From the NCBI GenBank assembly GCA_902786855.1, contig CADAEH010000010.1, positions 1 through 64,000 on the forward strand: a stretch of 64,000 nucleotides of DNA, written 5' to 3'. The translations under genes and the position numbers were made by a program. The DNA comes from an uncultured Eubacteriales bacterium (GTDB lineage Bacteria > Bacillota > Clostridia > Peptostreptococcales > Anaerovoracaceae). Below the pieces are notes generated by a model that ran no database searches, was not told the origin of the DNA, and was given only the letters and a program-made list of their open reading frames with translations. Positions 7,166 through 15,889 of this stretch are shown here, in pieces; within the stretch, counting starts at the first letter, position 1, and every line of letters begins with the position of its first letter.

Positions 7166-9298
7166 TCATTTCTTGAATTTGAAGCTCTTAACATTTCCTT
7201 CTCTGTCGAGTGCGTAGATGTAATCTCCGATGTATACGCTCCTCAGCAGCTCTTCATGTCCGAGCTTGTGCTGGTCATAGACTTTGAGCTTGTCATCGGT
7301 ACCGAATACCAGAACGCCTGCTTCATAATCCGATTCATCTTCTTCATCCGCCATAGAGTCTTCAGCTTCTTCGGTATCAGCAGCTTCAGTTTCTTCTGTT
7401 TCAGACACCTCTGCATCTTCAATGATGACATCATCCTCTATGATCACGTCATCTTCAATGACTGGTTCGCTATCTTCTTCAGGATAACTCCAGATGCCGT
7501 AAGGGACAGCATACCAGCCTTCTTTTGTGTTGACTGTCAATGCCTTGTGCTCATACTGGGCAGGTGAGTCCATGTCCTTGAATTCCTTGCTGTCAAGCAC
7601 TTTCGGCTCAGAAGGATCACTTATATCGAAGAGCACGAGCTTGAGTCCTGCAGCATATTCTCCTCCGTATCCATTATCGCCGGTAGCGTGACCGATACCG
7701 AGCAGTCTGCCTTCGCCTGCAGGAACGAGAAGGGTGGAGAATCCATCGATCTTGACCTCACCGTCTATCTTAGGACTTGCAGGATCAGAGAGATCGATGA
7801 TGAACAGCGGATCTATGGCCTCGTAGGTGATGACATATGCTTTTTCGCCGAAATATCTGACAGCTTTAATGCTCTCGTTTCTGGCAAAACCGGTGAGTTT
7901 GCCGACTTCTTTGAATTTGCTGTCAAGGACGAAGAGGTTGTTGACATCCATACCGTCTCTCTGCGCTGTAGTGGCTATGCGGAAATATCCGTCTTTCTCA
8001 TCCATCGAGAACTGGTCTTTTATGCTGCCTCTGACCCTTGCCGTAGCATTGAACTTAACCTTGAGACCGTCAAGGCTCGCTCTTACCAGCCTTGTGTATG
8101 CGGTCTGCTTGTCAGGATCCCATTCATATGCAGCTGTGTAGAGGTTGTGGTCATTGCAGTAGATATCCTCAGTTGCTCCAAAGATAGCTGTATGCTTACA
8201 TTTTGCCTGCTTGCCGGAAGTGATATCCATAGCTCCGAGCACTATGTACGATGAGCGCTCAGGCTCAGGCACACAGCATATGCTGTCAGCTGACATCTCT
8301 TTGAATTCTCCGTCAGTCAGAACTTTAGGAACTGTGCGTCCGCCTTTATATACGTAGTCGCTTGTTACGAGATAGACATAATCTCCGACCATACGGCTGG
8401 ATATGATGTTGCCTGTCTGCTTGAACTGGCTTACGAGCTTAGGATCCTTGCGGTCTGAGATATCATACGTAACGACACCTGTGTAGCCGTCTTCATCATC
8501 ATCGGCATAGACATATCCTACGGTCACAAGTGTGTTACCTTTAAGGAAAATGTCATGCACATAGTTTTCGATCCCTGATGAACTGATCTTAGAAAGCTGC
8601 TTTGTCTTGCCATCCTTAGCCGACAGGATCACGACTTCTCTGTCGTCATTGACGTAGTAGATGTATTTACCGTCAGTTTTGACGATATCCGCTTCATCTA
8701 CATCTTTGACCTGGAGATAAGTATCCGAGTGGTCTTCCGATGAACCGGTAGCTGAAGAGGATTTTGCCTGTGATCTGACAAGTCCGCTGCTTCCGTTAGC
8801 CATCTCTGATGGAGCTGCAGCATCAGATACTTCTTCTGTTGCCATCTCACTATCTTCATATAGAATATCGCCGCCATCCCATAATTTGTAGTCACCATTG
8901 CTGTCGAGGCTGTCTACAAGTCTGTCGATCTCAGTCTTGTTTTTAAAAGTATAGAGTTCACCGTTTACAAGCGCTGTGTCAGGAGGAGCTGTTACGGCTT
9001 TATATACCTGAGAAACACCTAAAAGGGCGACGAGGGTACATGCAGCGACTGCCATCCATTTTCTGACAGCGGGATGCTTTTTGGCCTTGACCTGAGTAAA
9101 AGCATCAGACGGATCTTTTGACTTGTCCGCATCCTGATGCTGACCATCAGCATCAGGATGCTTCTGAACTTCGGCAAGGTCGGGAAGCATTGCGAATATG
9201 TTTTCTTCGCTGAGACTTTCCGGAGCCTTTATACCGTCATTTTCAAATTTCTCCCTGATATATTCAAGATCTGTGTAATGATCTGTTTTCTTGCTCAT
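7166..9298 (-). CDS. Membrane-anchored beta-propeller protein, probable partner of the ECF sigma factor
   Basis: 710 residues: a cytosolic N-terminal 80 residues with a pattern like that of anti-sigma tails (YTDLEYIREKFENDGI), one membrane helix (about 81-98, WMAVAACTLVALLGVS), a low-complexity Ser/acidic linker, and then a long extracellular region of repeated blades such as KTDGKYIYYVNDDREVVIL, VGDYVYLVTSDYVYK and GEKAYVITYEAIDPLFIIDLSDP. This fits the 'beta propeller domain' family of secreted proteins in Clostridia. An acidic insert (about 615-670) contains a tandem repeat of VIIEDD. It lies 51 bases downstream of an ECF sigma gene on the same strand, so it may hold the sigma factor at the membrane and respond to a surface signal. 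That role is inferred from order and topology. Confidence 0.8.
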   Translation of the reverse strand: MSKKTDHYTDLEYIREKFENDGIKAPESLSEENIFAMLPDLAEVQKHPDADGQHQDADKSKDPSDAFTQVKAKKHPAVRKWMAVAACTLVALLGVSQVYKAVTAPPDTALVNGELYTFKNKTEIDRLVDSLDSNGDYKLWDGGDILYEDSEMATEEVSDAAAPSEMANGSSGLVRSQAKSSSATGSSEDHSDTYLQVKDVDEADIVKTDGKYIYYVNDDREVVILSAKDGKTKQLSKISSSGIENYVHDIFLKGNTLVTVGYVYADDDEDGYTGVVTYDISDRKDPKLVSQFKQTGNIISSRMVGDYVYLVTSDYVYKGGRTVPKVLTDGEFKEMSADSICCVPEPERSSYIVLGAMDITSGKQAKCKHTAIFGATEDIYCNDHNLYTAAYEWDPDKQTAYTRLVRASLDGLKVKFNATARVRGSIKDQFSMDEKDGYFRIATTAQRDGMDVNNLFVLDSKFKEVGKLTGFARNESIKAVRYFGEKAYVITYEAIDPLFIIDLSDPASPKIDGEVKIDGFSTLLVPAGEGRLLGIGHATGDNGYGGEYAAGLKLVLFDISDPSEPKVLDSKEFKDMDSPAQYEHKALTVNTKEGWYAVPYGIWSYPEEDSEPVIEDDVIIEDDVIIEDAEVSETEETEAADTEEAEDSMADEEDESDYEAGVLVFGTDDKLKVYDQHKLGHEELLRSVYIGDYIYALDREGNVKSFKFKK

Positions 9299-9349
9299 TT
9301 CTGACTCTCCATTCCGAAAAGATGTAAAGCATTCTTTACATTATGACTA

Positions 9350-9952
9350 TTATGAAAGGAAATCCCGCATCTTGGACAGGCTTCTCGACAGTTTGGATCT
9401 GACTGAGCCTGAAGTCAAACCTGTTAAGTTCGATATCTCACTGCTCGTGAGCCCGCCGACGGCTGAAAGAAGTACGATCTCACGTTCTTCATCAGACAGC
9501 CGGGACAGTGCCTCAGCAAGCTCGATCAGAACAGACGGATCAGTGCCGCCTGATGCGTGACCCTCGATATCATTCTCATATAAGCGATCCATGTTTTCTC
9601 TTAGCGCGATTTTCCCTTTGATATTCTTCATGCAGCAGTTCCTGAGGATACGGAATATCCATGCTCCGAAAGCCGAAGTGCTGCGAAGGGTCGCGATGCT
9701 CTGCCAGGCTGCGAGCACACATTCTGAAACCGCATCTTCGGCATCTTCAGGATTTCCGAGCAGATACAGGGCATAGCGGTAAAGCTTGTCCTTGTATATG
9801 CCGTACAGTTTGCAGAAAGCCTCCTTGCTGCCGCTGCGCGCCTGTTCGGCGAGTTTTATTTCATATGTAAGATCTGTATTGTTAGCCACTTCCGGTACCT
9901 CTTCCTTAAGGTTACTGAGTGAGGATATATCCTTATTCATAATAATGATCAT
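9350..9952 (-). CDS. ECF-type RNA polymerase sigma factor
   Basis: 200 residues with the two domains of an extracytoplasmic-function sigma factor. Region 2 is FCKLYGIYKDKLYRYALYLL followed by NPEDAEDAVSECVLAAW; region 4 is LSDEEREIVLLSAVGGLTSS followed by EISNLTGLTSGSVRSKLSRS, the -35 binding HTH. The linker between them is short and acidic. A second ATG at 9940 (MNKD) is an equally possible start; neither has a strong Shine-Dalgarno. The gene is cotranscribed with the membrane propeller protein downstream, the usual sigma/anti-sigma layout. A possible autoregulated promoter is noted at 9971-10003. Confidence 0.88.
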   Translation of the reverse strand: MIIIMNKDISSLSNLKEEVPEVANNTDLTYEIKLAEQARSGSKEAFCKLYGIYKDKLYRYALYLLGNPEDAEDAVSECVLAAWQSIATLRSTSAFGAWIFRILRNCCMKNIKGKIALRENMDRLYENDIEGHASGGTDPSVLIELAEALSRLSDEEREIVLLSAVGGLTSSEISNLTGLTSGSVRSKLSRSLSKMRDFLS

Positions 9953-9970
9953 GATCGGGAGCTCTCATTA

Positions 9971-10003
9971 ATATAGTATCGCAGAACGCACAAAGTGTTG
10001 CAA
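9971..10003 (-). promoter_or_regulatory. Possible ECF-type promoter upstream of the sigma gene
   Basis: Read on the minus strand: TTGCAACACTT, a spacer, then GATACTATAT about 20 bases before the coding start. The AAC-containing -35 is like those of ECF sigma factors, but the match is loose. Confidence 0.35.
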
Positions 10004-10024
10004 AAAAAATAATAATCATTGTGC

Positions 10025-10030
10025 TATAAT
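10025..10030 (+). promoter_or_regulatory. Extended -10 promoter for the C_GCAxxG_C_C/rarD pair
   Basis: TGCTATAAT (TG-N-TATAAT) lies about 70 bases before the start codon. No good -35 stands at the right distance, as is common for extended -10 promoters. Confidence 0.5.
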
Positions 10031-10099
10031 ATGGAAACATGCAGCTGATGAACTGATCGGCTGAAATAATGAAAACAATGAATCGAAAGGAATAGTGAT

Positions 10100-10507
10100 A
10101 TGGACAGAGCTGAAAGAGCTGCAAAGCTCCATAGAGAAGGATATAACTGCTGCCAGGCTGTAGCATGTGTTTTTGCTGATGCTGTCGGCGTCGATGAGTC
10201 GATGCTGTACAGGGTAGGAGAAGGCTTCGGGGCAGGCATGGGCACGGGAAAGGGCGTGTGCGGAGCGGTCTCGGGTGCTGCAATGATCGCAGGACTCGTA
10301 CACAGTGACGGCAACACCGCGGATCCGGGAAACACCAAAAAGTTTTCCACCAGAGCTGCTGGTAATATACAGAGGAAGTTTGTCGAGCAGGCCAAGAGAC
10401 TCTACTGCCTGGATATCAAAACAGGTAACAACGGACAGATGTTCACATCGTGCGACGACTGCATCAAGATAGCTGTAAGACTGACAGAAGAAGAACTCGG
10501 ATTATGA
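10100..10507 (+). CDS. C_GCAxxG_C_C family protein (putative redox-active)
   Basis: 135 residues of the C_GCAxxG_C_C family, small cysteine-rich proteins of anaerobes named for their conserved pattern and thought to be redox-active; the biochemical function is not settled. Visible signature: GYNCCQAVACVFA near the N-terminus, GVCGAVSGAAMIAGL in the middle, then Cys in LYCLDI and a SCDDCIKIA motif at the C-terminus. It overlaps the transporter gene that follows by four bases (ATGA), so the two are translationally coupled. GAAAGGAA precedes the start. Confidence 0.9.
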   Translation: MDRAERAAKLHREGYNCCQAVACVFADAVGVDESMLYRVGEGFGAGMGTGKGVCGAVSGAAMIAGLVHSDGNTADPGNTKKFSTRAAGNIQRKFVEQAKRLYCLDIKTGNNGQMFTSCDDCIKIAVRLTEEELGL

Positions 10508-11403
10508 GCGAATATAAAAAAGGGGTACTCTGCGTTTTAGCCTGTCAGCTGATATGGGGATTCTGTCCCATATACTGGGAAGCGCTCGTTCCTATACCTT
10601 CATGGATCATCATCCTGTACAGGATAGTTACGATGTTCGTTTATTCATATATAGGTGCGAGACTGAAATACAGCAGAGAAGAGATATTCGGTCCGCTCGG
10701 GGACAGGGCAATAAGGCGGAAATATTTCGCCGCAGGACTGATACTCACGGTGAACTGGAGCATTTATATATGGGCCATGACAACAGAGCATGTCATACAG
10801 GCTTCAATAGGTTACTATATTGAGCCGATTGTCATATGCGCTGTCGGCATTGTTGTATTCAAGGAACGTCTGACAAGATACAATATTACCGCGATGATAT
10901 TTGCATTGATCGCAATAGCAGTTATACTGATACATTTCAGACAGATCCCGGGCGTAGCTCTCGGACTTGCAGGTACCTGGGCGGTTTACTCGGCTATCAA
11001 GAAAACATCGGAGCTGCCGCCGATCATAGCACTTGTATATGAGACCATGGTATATGCGGTGATCGCATTATTTGCGATACTGTACATAGAGACAAAAGGG
11101 ATCGGTGCGATCAGCATGAACATACCGGGCAAATACGCCATGATGTTCCTGAGCGGTCTTGTTACACTCATCCCTGTAGCACTCTTCGCAGTAGCAGCGA
11201 AAAAGGTCTCGCTGTTTGTGATAGGCCTGGCTCAGTATATAAGCCCGACTATATCACTGCTCCTCGGCATCTTCATGTTCAAAGAACCTATAGATGCTAC
11301 GCAGATCATAGCATTTATCATCATCTGGGCGGGACTCTGCATCTTTACTTACGGAGAGTTCAAAACGGTCAAGGACACTGACCCGGTTGTTTCCGAAGCA
11401 TAA
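10504..11403 (+). CDS. rarD: RarD-type EamA family transporter
   Basis: 299-residue integral membrane protein with about ten hydrophobic helices, in the RarD branch of the drug/metabolite transporter superfamily. Family hallmarks are the N-terminal GVLCVLACQLIWGFCPIYWE, NWSIYIWAMTTEHVIQASIG in the first repeat, and QYISPTISLLLGIFMFKEP in the second. The start at 10504 overlaps the stop of the upstream gene; the longer frame from 10450 is only read-through of the previous gene. Substrates of RarD proteins are poorly defined and none can be assigned here. A strong terminator follows. Confidence 0.9.
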   Translation: MSEYKKGVLCVLACQLIWGFCPIYWEALVPIPSWIIILYRIVTMFVYSYIGARLKYSREEIFGPLGDRAIRRKYFAAGLILTVNWSIYIWAMTTEHVIQASIGYYIEPIVICAVGIVVFKERLTRYNITAMIFALIAIAVILIHFRQIPGVALGLAGTWAVYSAIKKTSELPPIIALVYETMVYAVIALFAILYIETKGIGAISMNIPGKYAMMFLSGLVTLIPVALFAVAAKKVSLFVIGLAQYISPTISLLLGIFMFKEPIDATQIIAFIIIWAGLCIFTYGEFKTVKDTDPVVSEA

Positions 11404-11407
11404 CAAT

Positions 11408-11452
11408 AGCCGGCTGAAAGAAAGTTTTCATCTTTCGATCAGCCGGCTTTTT
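11408..11452. terminator. Terminator between rarD and the convergent glycosyltransferase gene
   Basis: AGCCGGCTGA (11408-11417) pairs with TCAGCCGGCT (11439-11448), extended by an inner GAAAG/CTTTC pairing, and ends in TTTTT. Confidence 0.9.
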
Positions 11453-11459
11453 GCGTATG

Positions 11460-12767
11460 TTATATACTCAGTATCCTGGAAGCTACTGCATCCCATGTGA
11501 CAGAAGAGGTATCCGGTAATGTATCTGCCAGTTCGCCGCTGCTGATACTGTTGATCAGGTCTTTCAGGATGCAGAACAGATCTGCGACGAAAGCTTCACG
11601 CCCGGTTTCTGTAGGCTGATCGATCCCTGCCATCTCCGGCATAGGGACGAATCGGATGTTGTGATCCGGAACGTTAGCGGAGATCCATGGTCTGACGCCC
11701 GGCAGATCAGTGCAGACAGGAACAGCACCGGAGGCCATTGCTTCTATGAGCACGAGCGGTAACCCTTCAAAATATGAAGGGAGCACAAATATATCATTGG
11801 ATCTTAATACTTCCGCCAGGGCGGGCTGCGGTATCTGACCGAGCCAGGATATGTTGGATTGCAGTTCATCAAGAGCACTGCGTACTGCTTCATCCTGACA
11901 TCCGCCGGCAAGAGTCACTTCAAATGGAGCTGTTTCCGGGTCCTCTTTCAGCATAGATAAAACGCGAAGAAGTTCAGGCACGCCCTTTGGTCTGCTTATC
12001 TTTCCGGCATAGCAGATCCTGACTGGTGTGACTGTGTCTGCAGATGTAATGGCTGCATTTCCGGATGCCCTCAGATCTGCTCTGAACAGTCTTGCATTAT
12101 AACCGCTGCCGATGACATGTACACGGCTCTCATCAATCCCGAAGATTTCAATGATTTTCTGTTTTTGCTCTGCATGCAGGGCGAGAGCACGATCGATCCC
12201 GGCTATCTCAGGACGCACAAATTCACGCAGATTATCACAGTTTATCATCTGCCTTAAGTCGGTACCATGTGAAATACCATATATCTTCCTGCCCGGGAAA
12301 TGTTTCCGGACAAGCGCTGTCAACAGGAACAGATGATGGCATACGATGAGATCAGGATCAAGGTCAGCAACGGCACGATCTACTGTACTGATGAAAGCCT
12401 CCTCGAACTGAGAAATCATATGAGGCGTCAGATCACGGTATCTTGTGGATGTGTACGGCATTATATCCGACATGCCTACAATAGGAAACGGCAGGGCGTT
12501 GACCCCGCTTTTTCCGACCTTGCAGCTGCAGAACATATTGGATCGCGATGCAGCAGTACCGGATGGCTGCTTCACACATGCAGTATCAGTAAAGAAAACA
12601 GGATAGCAGCCGACGCCTGCAGGAAAATCAACGGCGTCATCAGGGTAGATCCCGCATACTACAGCCTGAGTATGACCGGCTTTGGACCAAGATCTGACCA
12701 GCTCTGTCAGATATGTCCCACTTCCTGTGGAATGAGGTTTCTGTGCAGTTATACTTAATATCTTCAT
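11460..12767 (-). CDS. Family-4 glycosyltransferase (GT-B fold)
   Basis: 435 residues with two Rossmann halves. The N-terminal acceptor domain starts MKILSITAQKPHSTGSGTYL with the glycine-rich loop. The C-terminal donor domain has ICYAGKISRPKGVPELLRVL, LAGGCQDEAV, and the catalytic EX7E signature EGLPLVLIEAMASG followed by VPVCTDLPGV. Such enzymes transfer sugars from nucleotide donors to lipids or polysaccharides at the inner face of the membrane. An N-terminal Cys-rich stretch (NMFCSCKVG) is unusual. It stands alone, facing the rarD terminator, with no other envelope-sugar gene nearby, so donor and acceptor are unknown. Confidence 0.88.
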   Translation of the reverse strand: MKILSITAQKPHSTGSGTYLTELVRSWSKAGHTQAVVCGIYPDDAVDFPAGVGCYPVFFTDTACVKQPSGTAASRSNMFCSCKVGKSGVNALPFPIVGMSDIMPYTSTRYRDLTPHMISQFEEAFISTVDRAVADLDPDLIVCHHLFLLTALVRKHFPGRKIYGISHGTDLRQMINCDNLREFVRPEIAGIDRALALHAEQKQKIIEIFGIDESRVHVIGSGYNARLFRADLRASGNAAITSADTVTPVRICYAGKISRPKGVPELLRVLSMLKEDPETAPFEVTLAGGCQDEAVRSALDELQSNISWLGQIPQPALAEVLRSNDIFVLPSYFEGLPLVLIEAMASGAVPVCTDLPGVRPWISANVPDHNIRFVPMPEMAGIDQPTETGREAFVADLFCILKDLINSISSGELADTLPDTSSVTWDAVASRILSI

Positions 12768-12856
12768 AATAGATTCATAACAAAATGGTTATATATATTG
12801 ATGCGATAAGATATGGTCACTTCACAATAAAAACACATTGCAGACCCCGTAAACTC

Positions 12857-12885
12857 TTGAATTCGGAGTATAAATAGTGTATAAA
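12857..12885 (+). promoter_or_regulatory. Sigma-A promoter of the ATPase/ferredoxin-oxidoreductase operon
   Basis: TTGAAT (12857-12862), a 17-base spacer and TATAAA (12880-12885), giving a start near 12892. Confidence 0.7.
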
Positions 12886-12888
12886 AAT

Positions 12889-13020
12889 AAAAGACCGAAA
12901 AAGTGTTGTATATGAATCGTACAAGCCTTAGACAGTTAAATCAAGTAAAAATTATGGAATCAGAGCTGACTCTTAACAGGAGACAGCTTTTTTTGTAAAA
13001 ACAGACCACTTCGGTCTTTT
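12889..13020 (+). promoter_or_regulatory. Structured 5' leader with attenuator-like elements
   Basis: The predicted leader starts with AAAAGACCGAAAAAGTG (12889-12905), nearly complementary to CACTTCGGTCTTTT (13007-13020). Between them stands a hairpin AGCTG-A-CTC/GAG-A-CAGCT (12964-12988) followed by seven T. A second short hairpin AGACC/GGTCT (13003-13017) also ends in T. The two arrangements are mutually exclusive, as in attenuators. No known riboswitch class was recognised. Confidence 0.5.
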
Positions 13021-13046
13021 GTCCTGTATCGTGAGGGGTAGATCTA

Positions 13047-13748
13047 ATGAGCTTATTTTATGAGGCTGACAAGACATTTGAAGAACTGATGAAGGAAAAG
13101 AAGAACTTTGTCTTCATCGGAGAAGCCGGAAGCGGCAAGAGTGAGATCGTTCTTAATGTTGCCAATAAACTGGCTCAGGCGACAGGTAAGAAGGTGGATC
13201 TTTTCGACCTTGACCAGACCAAGCCGCTTTACAGATCCAGAGACATGAAAGAAGACTTCGCAAGCCGCGGAGTGACCATACACTATCAGGATCAGTATCT
13301 CGATGCACCTGTAATGGTTGGCGGTGTAAGGGTCTCTCTGATCAGTGATAACTATACTCTTCTGGATATAGGAGGCGGACACCAGGCAGCAAAGTTTGCC
13401 GGCGCATATGCTGATCTTCTCAGCAAGGATGACTCCGCTCCTGTTTACATCATCAATCCGTACAGGCCATGGACCAAGAGTGTTGAAGCCATCGATGGCA
13501 CCATGCAGCACATACTCGGATCGATGAGACTCGATCATATCTATATCCTGGCTAATCCTAACCTGGGATATGCAACTACCGTTAATGAATTCATGGAAGG
13601 ACTGGAGAAAACAGATTCTCTGCTGGGCGAGTTCACAACTGTAAACAGCGCATGTGTCCGCAGGGATATCTACGAAGAAGCTCAGGCGCTGACCGATAAA
13701 AGTCTGGTGCCTATCGATCTGTTTCTGACCTATTCATGGGTTGATTAA
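13047..13748 (+). CDS. P-loop ATP-binding protein heading the 2-oxoacid:ferredoxin oxidoreductase operon
   Basis: 233-residue cytosolic P-loop protein of unknown role. Walker A is GEAGSGKSE (about residues 26-34); KKVDLFDLDQTKPLYRSRD resembles the switch region of SIMIBI-class NTPases (the MinD/CobB-like group), and YTLLDIGGGHQAA sits where Walker B is expected. No HTH or membrane helix. GAGGGGT precedes the ATG. It lies 73 bases upstream of the ferredoxin-like subunit of the oxidoreductase, on the same strand with no terminator between, so it may help assemble or regulate that Fe-S/TPP enzyme. The function is inferred from context alone. Confidence 0.75.
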   Translation: MSLFYEADKTFEELMKEKKNFVFIGEAGSGKSEIVLNVANKLAQATGKKVDLFDLDQTKPLYRSRDMKEDFASRGVTIHYQDQYLDAPVMVGGVRVSLISDNYTLLDIGGGHQAAKFAGAYADLLSKDDSAPVYIINPYRPWTKSVEAIDGTMQHILGSMRLDHIYILANPNLGYATTVNEFMEGLEKTDSLLGEFTTVNSACVRRDIYEEAQALTDKSLVPIDLFLTYSWVD

Positions 13749-13821
13749 AGCCTGCCGGTCCATATGACCATGCCGGGCATATCAATAGATATTGTTACTT
13801 ATAACTTAAGGAGGGAAATTA

Positions 13822-14025
13822 ATGGCAAGAATCGAAATCACAACTGAAGCTTGCAAATCATGCTCCTACTGCGTTATCTCATGCCCTAAGAAGTGTCTTG
13901 AGATAGGCGAAGCCGTTAACTCCAAGGGATACCTCTATGCGATCTCTGCAAGACCTGAAGACTGCATCGGATGTGCAATGTGCGCTCAGATCTGTCCGGA
14001 GTCCGCGATCGAGGTGTGGAGATAG
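13822..14025 (+). CDS. 2-oxoacid:ferredoxin oxidoreductase, ferredoxin-like delta subunit
   Basis: 67 residues carrying two [4Fe-4S] motifs: CKSCSYCVISCP (CxxCxxCxxxCP) and CIGCAMCAQICP. It passes electrons from the TPP-bearing catalytic subunits to free ferredoxin. Very small size and position directly before the alpha gene match the D subunit of the VorDABC or KorDABC arrangement. GGAGGG stands at the right distance before the ATG, and only 14 bases separate it from the next gene. Confidence 0.92.
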   Translation: MARIEITTEACKSCSYCVISCPKKCLEIGEAVNSKGYLYAISARPEDCIGCAMCAQICPESAIEVWR

Positions 14026-14039
14026 GAAAGGAGAATGAT

Positions 14040-15119
14040 ATGGCAGATCGTGTATTTATGAAAGGCACCGAGGCTATCGCTGAGGCAGCCGTAAGAGCAG
14101 GATGCCGCTTCTTCGCAGGCTATCCTATCACACCGCAGAATGAGATCCCTGAGTATATGGCAAGAAGACTTCCTGAGGTAGGCGGAACATTCGTACAGGG
14201 CGAGAGCGAGGTCGCTTCCGTCAACATGCTGTACGGCGCTGCTTCCACAGGAATCAGAGCAATGAGCTCGTCCTCATCATGCGGAATCTCGCTTTACAGT
14301 GAAGGCGTTTCCTACTGTGCTTCCGCACGTATCCCGATGGTTTACGTAAACGTTCAGAGAGGCGGCCCTGGAATCGGAGCTATCCAGCCGGCACAGCAGG
14401 ATTACCTGCAGGCAACCAAGGCTTCCGGAAACGGCGGATTCAGAATGATCGTACTTGCACCGGATTCAGTTCAGGAGTGCGTTGACATGGTCTATGAGGC
14501 ATATGACCTCGCTGAGAGAGACCAGAACCCGGTACTCGTCCTCACAGACGGAGTTATGGGAACCATGATGGAGCCGGTAGTACTCCCTCCTATGAAAACT
14601 GACGAAGAGCTCGCTGAGTGCAGAGCTAAGTTCATGCCTAGAGCTATCGTTGGTCATCCGCTCGGACAGCAGGCATACTGCAGACCTGGTTCGGTAGGCG
14701 ACGGACAGGAGCAGGCTAATATCGAAGCCGCAGCTCTGTATGAGACATGGGACAAGGACATCAGAGTTGAAGAATTCATGATGGACGATGCTGAGATCGT
14801 ATTCGCAGCATATGGTATCTCCGCACGTATCTCAAGAGCTGTTATCAGAGAGCTCAGAGCTCAGGGAATCAAGGCAGGAATGATCAGACCGATCACTATT
14901 TCTCCATTCCCATACGATTCTTTCAGAAATCTCGACTTTGACAGAGTCAAGGGTATCATCGATGTAGAGATGTCTATCCCTGCACAGATGAGATGGGACA
15001 TCGACTTTGCAGTCCAGGGAAGATGCCCGATCAAGGAAGTCCTCAGATCCGGCGGTCAGCTGCTGACCAATGATCAGGTAATGAAGGGCGCAATGGAATT
15101 CATTAAGGAGGTGCTGTAA
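14040..15119 (+). CDS. vorB: 2-oxoacid:ferredoxin oxidoreductase, alpha subunit (VorB/KorA type)
   Basis: 359 residues. The alpha subunit carries the pyrimidine-binding side of the TPP site. Seen are GTEAIAEAAVRAGCRFFAGY, then PITPQNEIPEYM, the conserved QGESEVASVNMLYGA, and VNVQRGGPGIGAIQPAQQDY. Together these identify the enzymes that convert branched 2-oxoacids or 2-oxoglutarate to acyl-CoA with reduction of ferredoxin in anaerobes. The start is set by AAAGGAG (14027-14033) 6 bases before ATG; a longer frame from 13971 is read-through of the ferredoxin gene. It overlaps the beta gene by one base (TAATG). The choice of 3-methyl-2-oxobutanoate as substrate is likely but not proven. Confidence 0.9.
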   Translation: MADRVFMKGTEAIAEAAVRAGCRFFAGYPITPQNEIPEYMARRLPEVGGTFVQGESEVASVNMLYGAASTGIRAMSSSSSCGISLYSEGVSYCASARIPMVYVNVQRGGPGIGAIQPAQQDYLQATKASGNGGFRMIVLAPDSVQECVDMVYEAYDLAERDQNPVLVLTDGVMGTMMEPVVLPPMKTDEELAECRAKFMPRAIVGHPLGQQAYCRPGSVGDGQEQANIEAAALYETWDKDIRVEEFMMDDAEIVFAAYGISARISRAVIRELRAQGIKAGMIRPITISPFPYDSFRNLDFDRVKGIIDVEMSIPAQMRWDIDFAVQGRCPIKEVLRSGGQLLTNDQVMKGAMEFIKEVL

Positions 15120-15880
15120 TGGCTGAAGAGAAGAAAGTCTATTCAAGAACCAAAGGCATCATCGAAGGCGCAGTCTCCGGATTCTGCCCTGGATGCATGC
15201 ACAGCACAGTACATAAGCTGATCGGAGAAGCTGCTGAGGAACTCGGCAAGCTCGATAAACTCGTAAGAGTTGAGGGCGTAGGATGCTGCGGACTCGGACA
15301 GTTCTATGTAACATGTGACGAAACGATCGCTGCTCACGGAAGAGCAGGCGCTGTAGCTACAGGTATCAAGAGATCTTCCCCTGATTCACTGGTTTATACA
15401 TATCAGGGCGATGGTGACCTCGCTGCTATCGGACTTGCTGAGACACTGTCTGCGGCAAACAGAGGCGAGAACTTCACAGTTATCTTCGTTAATAACGGTA
15501 TTTACGGAATGACGGGCGGACAGATGGCTCCTACCACACTCGTGGGCATGAAGTCAACAACAACACCTGGCGGACGTAATCCTGAAGAACACGGATATCC
15601 GATGCACATGTCAGAGATCATCAACCAGCTGACAGCTCCATACTACATCGAGAGAGTCAGCTGCGATACACCTCAGCATGTCATCGCTGCCCGCAAGGCT
15701 ATCAAGAAGGCATTCCAGTATCAGCTGGAAGGCAAGGGATATTCGATCGTTGAGATCGTTACATCATGCCCGACCAACTGGGGCCTTGACACACTGAAGT
15801 CACTTGACTTCCTCAGAGAGAAGATGTTTGCTGAGTATCCACTCGGAGTATTCAGAGACGAAGGCAAAAAGCTTAAATAG
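15119..15880 (+). CDS. 2-oxoacid:ferredoxin oxidoreductase, beta subunit (TPP-binding)
   Basis: 253 residues. This subunit binds thiamine diphosphate through YQGDGDLAAIG followed about 30 residues later by VNNGIYGMTGGQMAPTT, the GDG...NN motif. The N-terminal GFCPGCMHSTVHKLIGE has the CPGC pattern of the family, and VEGVGCCGLGQFY is also typical. It is joined to alpha (one-base overlap) and gamma (9 bases), so the four subunits are made together in roughly equal amounts. Confidence 0.93.
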   Translation: MAEEKKVYSRTKGIIEGAVSGFCPGCMHSTVHKLIGEAAEELGKLDKLVRVEGVGCCGLGQFYVTCDETIAAHGRAGAVATGIKRSSPDSLVYTYQGDGDLAAIGLAETLSAANRGENFTVIFVNNGIYGMTGGQMAPTTLVGMKSTTTPGGRNPEEHGYPMHMSEIINQLTAPYYIERVSCDTPQHVIAARKAIKKAFQYQLEGKGYSIVEIVTSCPTNWGLDTLKSLDFLREKMFAEYPLGVFRDEGKKLK

Positions 15881-15889
15881 GAGGTAACC

